Below the pieces are notes generated by a model. It worked only from the letters and a program-made list of their open reading frames with translations, was not told where the DNA came from and did no database searches. 16,780 nucleotides of DNA, taken from assembly GCA_004296785.1 (NCBI GenBank), contig SCVU01000785.1:1-16780 (forward strand), written 5' to 3'. How positions within the stretch are numbered: the stretch's first letter is position 1; each line of letters starts with the position of its first letter. Below are positions 13,846 to 16,780 of this stretch, one piece after another. Origin of the DNA: Planctomycetota bacterium (GTDB lineage: Bacteria; Planctomycetota; UBA1135; GCA-002686595). Both the position numbers and the translations under genes were made by a program.

Positions 13846-14676
13846 ATGTCGACGCGGGCGAAAGAGGCGCAGGGCTACGTGCACGGATTCACCGCCGCGG
13901 AACGCGAGCGCCTGTACCGACAGGCGCGCTTTCTCGAGCACCGCGTGCACGACGGCCTGCCGTTCCGCCGCGCGAAGCAGATGCTCGAGGTCGGCTGCGG
14001 CGTCGGCGCGCAGACCGAGATCCTGCTGCGCCGTTATCCCGATCTGCACGTGACCGGCATCGACCGCAACGCGGCCAACCTCGCCAGTGCGCGCCAGCGC
14101 ATGGCCGACCACGGCTGGGCCGCCGGTCGCCACCACTTCGTCGAAGGCGACGCCGCGAAGATCCCGTTCGAGGCCGATCGCTTCGACTCGGCGTTCCTGT
14201 GCTGGATCCTCGAGCACGTCGCCGATCCGATGATGGTGCTCGCCGAGACGCGCCGCGTGCTGCGACCGGGCGCGTGGATCACCGTGACCGAGGTGCAGAA
14301 CGCGAGCTTCTTCCTCGAGCCGTACTCGCCGCAGACGCTCGCGTACTGGATGAGCTTCAACGACCACCAGCTCGACGTCGGCGGCGATCCGTTCGTCGGC
14401 GCGAAGCTCGGCAATCTGCTGCAGGCGACCGGCTATCGCGAGATCACGACCGAGGTGCGCGCGATCCACCTCGACAACCGCTGGCCGGGCGAGCGCGCGG
14501 AGTTCATCGCGTACTGGACCGAGCTGTTGCTCTCGGGCGTGCCCGGACTGCAGGCGGCGGGCAAGGTCTCGGGCGACGTCGTCGAAGGGATGAAGCGCGA
14601 GCTCGATGCGGTCGCGCACAATCCGAACGCGGTGTTCTTCTACACGTTCGTGCAGGCGCAGGCGCAGGTGCTCTGA
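13846..14676 (+). CDS. Class I SAM-dependent methyltransferase
   Basis: This 276-residue soluble protein has a Methyltransf_11/25-type Rossmann fold. Motif I is MLEVGCGVGAQT at 46-57, with the acidic ribose-binding residue D73 (VTGIDRN). The adenine-region motif is VEGDAAKIPF at 99-108, motif IV FDSAFLCWILEHV at 113-125, and post-motif LRPGAWITVTEV at 139-150. The N-terminus carries YVHGFTAAERERLYRQA (11-27), a cap typical of one group of small-molecule methyltransferases. The ~120-residue C-terminal part is helical and probably shapes the substrate pocket. The substrate cannot be read from sequence. It is followed after 32 bp by the SGNH lipoprotein gene on the same strand, and is divergent from the membrane operon with an 80-bp shared promoter region. 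Confidence 0.92.
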   Translation: MSTRAKEAQGYVHGFTAAERERLYRQARFLEHRVHDGLPFRRAKQMLEVGCGVGAQTEILLRRYPDLHVTGIDRNAANLASARQRMADHGWAAGRHHFVEGDAAKIPFEADRFDSAFLCWILEHVADPMMVLAETRRVLRPGAWITVTEVQNASFFLEPYSPQTLAYWMSFNDHQLDVGGDPFVGAKLGNLLQATGYREITTEVRAIHLDNRWPGERAEFIAYWTELLLSGVPGLQAAGKVSGDVVEGMKRELDAVAHNPNAVFFYTFVQAQAQVL

Positions 14677-14708
14677 GCGCGGTCGGCGCATATCCTCAGC
14701 AGCCCCGC

Positions 14709-15851
14709 ATGCCCAAGCGCCTTCCCCTCGCCGCGCTGCTCGCGCTGTTCGCGTTCGCGCTCGCCGGCTGCGGCGATTCCAACGGAAGCACGCCGGAGCC
14801 CGATCCCGCGCGCGACTCCCAAGCCGCGGGCGAGCCGGGCGAGCGGCTTCCGTCGCGCACCGGGCTCGCGCGCTGGCGCCTCTCGGAGAAGGAGACGTAC
14901 GACGTGTTCCGCCAGTCCTCGGACTACGTCTACGACCCGCTGACGTACTGGCGCCGCCGCTCGGGCTTCGACTTCATGCAGACGTTCGAGGCGCACCCCA
15001 AGGGCGAGTACCGCGTCCGCACGAACTCGCAAGGCATGCGCGAGAACGACGAGCCCCGCGCGGTGAAGCCCGCGCTGCGCGTGCTCGTCGTCGGCGACTC
15101 GCACACCGACTGCGTGTGCGCGAACGAGGAGTCGTACGCGAATCAGCTCGAGGCGGTGCTCGCCGGCGCCGATCCGGGCCGCAGCGTCGAGGTGCTGAAC
15201 TGCGGCTGCGGTTCGTACTCGTTCTATCACTACCTCGGCGTGCTCGAGAAATACGCCGACCTCGCGCCCGACGTCTTCGTGATCGGCGTGTTCGCCGGCA
15301 ACGACTTCGGCGAAGTGCTCGCGCCGTGGCACCACTTCCACGGGTCCGAGCGCCCGCGCAGCCCGGAGCTGCGCATGCGGCTGCAGAAGGCGCTGGACGT
15401 GCCGATCCCGGGCGGCGGCAACACCGGGGCGGTGTCGCAGGGCTACAACCAGTACTTCTACTTCGATCGCCTGCCCGACCAGCTCCCGGTCGCGCTGACC
15501 GCGGCGACGAGCGTGATGGAGGAGATCATCAGCGCGTGCCGCGAGCGCTCGATCCGGCTCGTCGTGCTGTACATCCCGCCGCCGGCGGAGGTCGACTACG
15601 AGTCGTCGCGCGAGCTGTTCGAAACGGTCACGCGCGCGTACGGCGGCAAGCCCGAGCTGCTGAACGCCGTCTCAGAGCTCGGCGACAAGTTCCTCGGCTT
15701 CCTGCGCGAGCGCGACGTCGCCGTGCTCGACGCGCGGCCGCTGTTCAAGGCGGCGCCGAAGCCGCTGTACTGGCCCGACGATTTGCACGTCAACCTGAAG
15801 GCGAACCGGCTGCTCGCCGAGGCGCTCGCACCGCTCGTCAGCGGCAAGTAG
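14709..15851 (+). CDS. SGNH/GDSL hydrolase lipoprotein
   Basis: This 380-residue protein has a textbook lipoprotein signal: basic MPKR, hydrophobic core, lipobox LAGC at 18-21 with lipidated C21, then a Ser/Pro/Asp-rich linker. The catalytic domain has GDSHT at 129-133 (S131), block II NCGCGSYS at 164-171, block III AGND at 196-199 (N198) and DDLHVN at 357-362 (D357, H360). The full SGNH set is present. The region before block I (RVRTNSQGMRENDEP, 102-116) is typical of envelope SGNH proteins linked to polysaccharide acyl modification. CxC pairs at 135/137 and 165/167 flank blocks I and II. It is probably active at the cell envelope on an unknown ester substrate. A weak -10-like TATCCT lies at 14691-14696, so it may have its own transcript or share that of the methyltransferase. 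Confidence 0.9.
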   Translation: MPKRLPLAALLALFAFALAGCGDSNGSTPEPDPARDSQAAGEPGERLPSRTGLARWRLSEKETYDVFRQSSDYVYDPLTYWRRRSGFDFMQTFEAHPKGEYRVRTNSQGMRENDEPRAVKPALRVLVVGDSHTDCVCANEESYANQLEAVLAGADPGRSVEVLNCGCGSYSFYHYLGVLEKYADLAPDVFVIGVFAGNDFGEVLAPWHHFHGSERPRSPELRMRLQKALDVPIPGGGNTGAVSQGYNQYFYFDRLPDQLPVALTAATSVMEEIISACRERSIRLVVLYIPPPAEVDYESSRELFETVTRAYGGKPELLNAVSELGDKFLGFLRERDVAVLDARPLFKAAPKPLYWPDDLHVNLKANRLLAEALAPLVSGK

Positions 15852-15867
15852 AAAGCGGCCGACGCCT

Positions 15868-16491
15868 TCAGTGGTGGCAGCAGCCGCCGAACGCGGGCGC
15901 GGCGCGCTCGCTCGCGCGCTTCACGCCGTACTTGTGCGCAAGGCGTTCGGAGAGGCCGAGCATCCGCTCGTGCGTCCCCGCGCCGAGATCGTCGCGCTCG
16001 CGCGCTTCGTAGCGCCGCAGCGCCTCGACGCGGTCCTCGTCGCGCAGCACCGACTCGGCCATCGGGAACAGCACGCCGTCCTCCTTCGCGATGTGATCGC
16101 GCAGCAGCGCGACGTACTCGTCCGCGGCCGCGGCGAACTCGACGGCCGCCGCTCGCGCATCCGCGCTGCGCGCCGCCGCGTCGAGCCGCTTGACGAGCGC
16201 GCGGCCCTCCTCGTGCTCGCCGAGCATCACCGCGACCGGCCCGACGTGCGTCGGCATGCCGCGCGCGCGCAACAGCTCGAACAGCACGTCCTCCTCCTTG
16301 CCGTGGTGGCAGCGGTCCGCGAACGTCCGCAGGAACTCGACGCAGTCGCGCGCATCCTCGGCGCACAGCGCCGCGCGCACCCGGCCGTCGGCCGCGACGC
16401 GCTCGAGGCAATCGAGCATCTGCTCGATCACGCGGTGCTCCGCACTCAGGACCTCCGTCGGCTTCGACCGCTTGTCATTGCATGCTTGCAT
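15868..16491 (-). CDS. Hemerythrin HHE domain protein
   Basis: This 207-residue protein is a four-helix bundle with the HHE cation-binding pattern: H19 (LSAEHRVIEQML), H62/H63 and E66 (CHHGKEEDVLFELL), H93 (GEHEEGRALV), and H133 and E137 (RDHIAKEDGVLFPMAE). These would hold a carboxylate-bridged di-iron site. Family members bind O2 or NO, or repair iron centres under nitrosative stress; no dedicated ScdA/RIC N-terminal domain is present. No signal peptide is seen, so it is cytoplasmic. An unusual GGCCHH tail closes the protein, and further Cys lie at 4, 28, 43, 50 and 61. AGGAG lies 8 nt before the ATG. It follows the multiheme cytochrome gene by 18 bp on the same strand, so one operon is likely. 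Confidence 0.93.
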   Translation of the reverse strand: MQACNDKRSKPTEVLSAEHRVIEQMLDCLERVAADGRVRAALCAEDARDCVEFLRTFADRCHHGKEEDVLFELLRARGMPTHVGPVAVMLGEHEEGRALVKRLDAAARSADARAAAVEFAAAADEYVALLRDHIAKEDGVLFPMAESVLRDEDRVEALRRYEARERDDLGAGTHERMLGLSERLAHKYGVKRASERAAPAFGGCCHH

Positions 16492-16509
16492 GAGTCGTCT
16501 CCTCTGGGA

Positions 16510-16780
16510 TCAGTGCTTCTTCTGCTGCTCGAACCACTGGTGTTCGGGCCGCGCGAGCATCTCCTCGACGAACTTCAGGACCGCCTGTCCCTGCTGCGTC
16601 TTGCCGTTCGCGATCGCGTGTTCGGCGAGCTCGCGCGCCTGCGGGACCACCTCCGTGTAGAAGCGCTCCGCCACCTCGAACATGCCGTGCCAGTGCGCGT
16701 AGTCGGGCGCCATCATCGACGCACCGTGGCGCGCGCGACGACCCTCGTGGTGCCAGAGCTTGTACCAGGCCCACTCGATC
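16510..16780 (-). CDS. C-terminal end of a multiheme cytochrome c, hydroxylamine-oxidoreductase-like (continues beyond window)
   Basis: The frame is open from the window edge to TGA 16510-16512, giving 89 visible residues. The ATG pair at 16711-16716 is internal: coding sequence rich in Trp and His continues upstream of it (IEWAWYKLWHHEGRRARHGA). With the following SMMAPDYAHWHGMFEVAERF it resembles the C-terminal region of octaheme cytochromes of the hydroxylamine oxidoreductase/nitrite reductase type, where His residues serve as distal heme ligands. This is pattern memory rather than a search, and no CxxCH lies in the visible part. Such enzymes act in the periplasm on hydroxylamine, nitrite or related nitrogen compounds. 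The hemerythrin gene starts 18 bp downstream. An alternative is another multiheme cytochrome family with a similar tail. Confidence 0.6.
   Translation of the reverse strand, partial: IEWAWYKLWHHEGRRARHGASMMAPDYAHWHGMFEVAERFYTEVVPQARELAEHAIANGKTQQGQAVLKFVEEMLARPEHQWFEQQKKH

Noticed and set aside
13008..15851. A 947-codon plus-strand frame spanning the RDD genes and the methyltransferase
   Set aside because: Only the part from ATG 14709 has a lipoprotein signal and an SGNH domain; upstream it is antisense to the RDD genes or out of frame with the methyltransferase.
16510..16716. A short 68-residue gene starting at the ATG pair 16711-16716
   Set aside because: Coding sequence of the same character continues upstream in frame to the window edge, so this is the end of a larger gene rather than a small one.
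1..16780. CRISPR arrays, insertion sequences, tRNA or rRNA genes
   Set aside because: No regularly spaced repeats, transposase frames with terminal repeats, or tRNA-like cloverleaf sequence was seen; the only direct repeats are the paralogue ends and the MoxR linker.

Overview
The window is very GC-rich bacterial chromosome. It most likely comes from a planctomycete (Planctomycetota) or a close relative. The grounds are: extracellular repeat proteins sharing one type of C-terminal beta module (a tandem family of right-handed beta-helix proteins and a seven-motif FG-GAP/VCBS propeller), an RDD protein with a DPYAAP N-terminal motif, a MoxR/DUF58/DUF4129/SpoIIM membrane operon, and a multiheme cytochrome of apparent hydroxylamine-oxidoreductase type. 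The taxon is an inference; no rRNA or marker gene is present.

Layout. (1) 1-3303, plus strand: three tandem paralogous genes for beta-helix surface or secreted proteins. The first is cut by the window start, and all share a C-terminal module of about 105 residues. (2) 3334-4968, minus strand: an FG-GAP beta-propeller protein with seven calcium-binding-type motifs and visibly lower GC than its neighbours. (3) 5060-13765, minus strand: a tightly packed eight-gene operon read right to left: RDD protein, second RDD protein, SpoIIM-like membrane protein, DUF4129 membrane protein, DUF4350-like protein, MoxR AAA+ ATPase, DUF58 protein, and an SGNH hydrolase whose C-terminal domain resembles that of the FG-GAP protein. 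Three junctions are ATGA/GTGA 4-bp overlaps, one is a 20-bp overlap and one is a 3-bp gap, so co-translation is likely. (4) 13766-13845: a compact divergent promoter region. (5) 13846-15851, plus strand: a SAM-dependent methyltransferase followed by an SGNH-hydrolase lipoprotein. (6) 15868-16780, minus strand: the C-terminal end of a probable multiheme cytochrome c (hydroxylamine oxidoreductase/octaheme type) followed 18 bp later by a hemerythrin-domain protein. This pair is probably for reactive-nitrogen or oxygen chemistry.

Working together. Region 3 looks like one envelope machine. A MoxR chaperone ATPase acts with DUF58 and several multi-pass membrane partners, and a membrane-anchored SGNH enzyme that could modify envelope glycans is tacked on the end. 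Regions 1 and 2 supply exported repeat proteins. Many very long open frames opposite these genes are GC-driven shadows and were ignored. No tRNA, rRNA, CRISPR array, insertion sequence or phage gene was seen, and no gene-free stretch exceeds about 100 bp.
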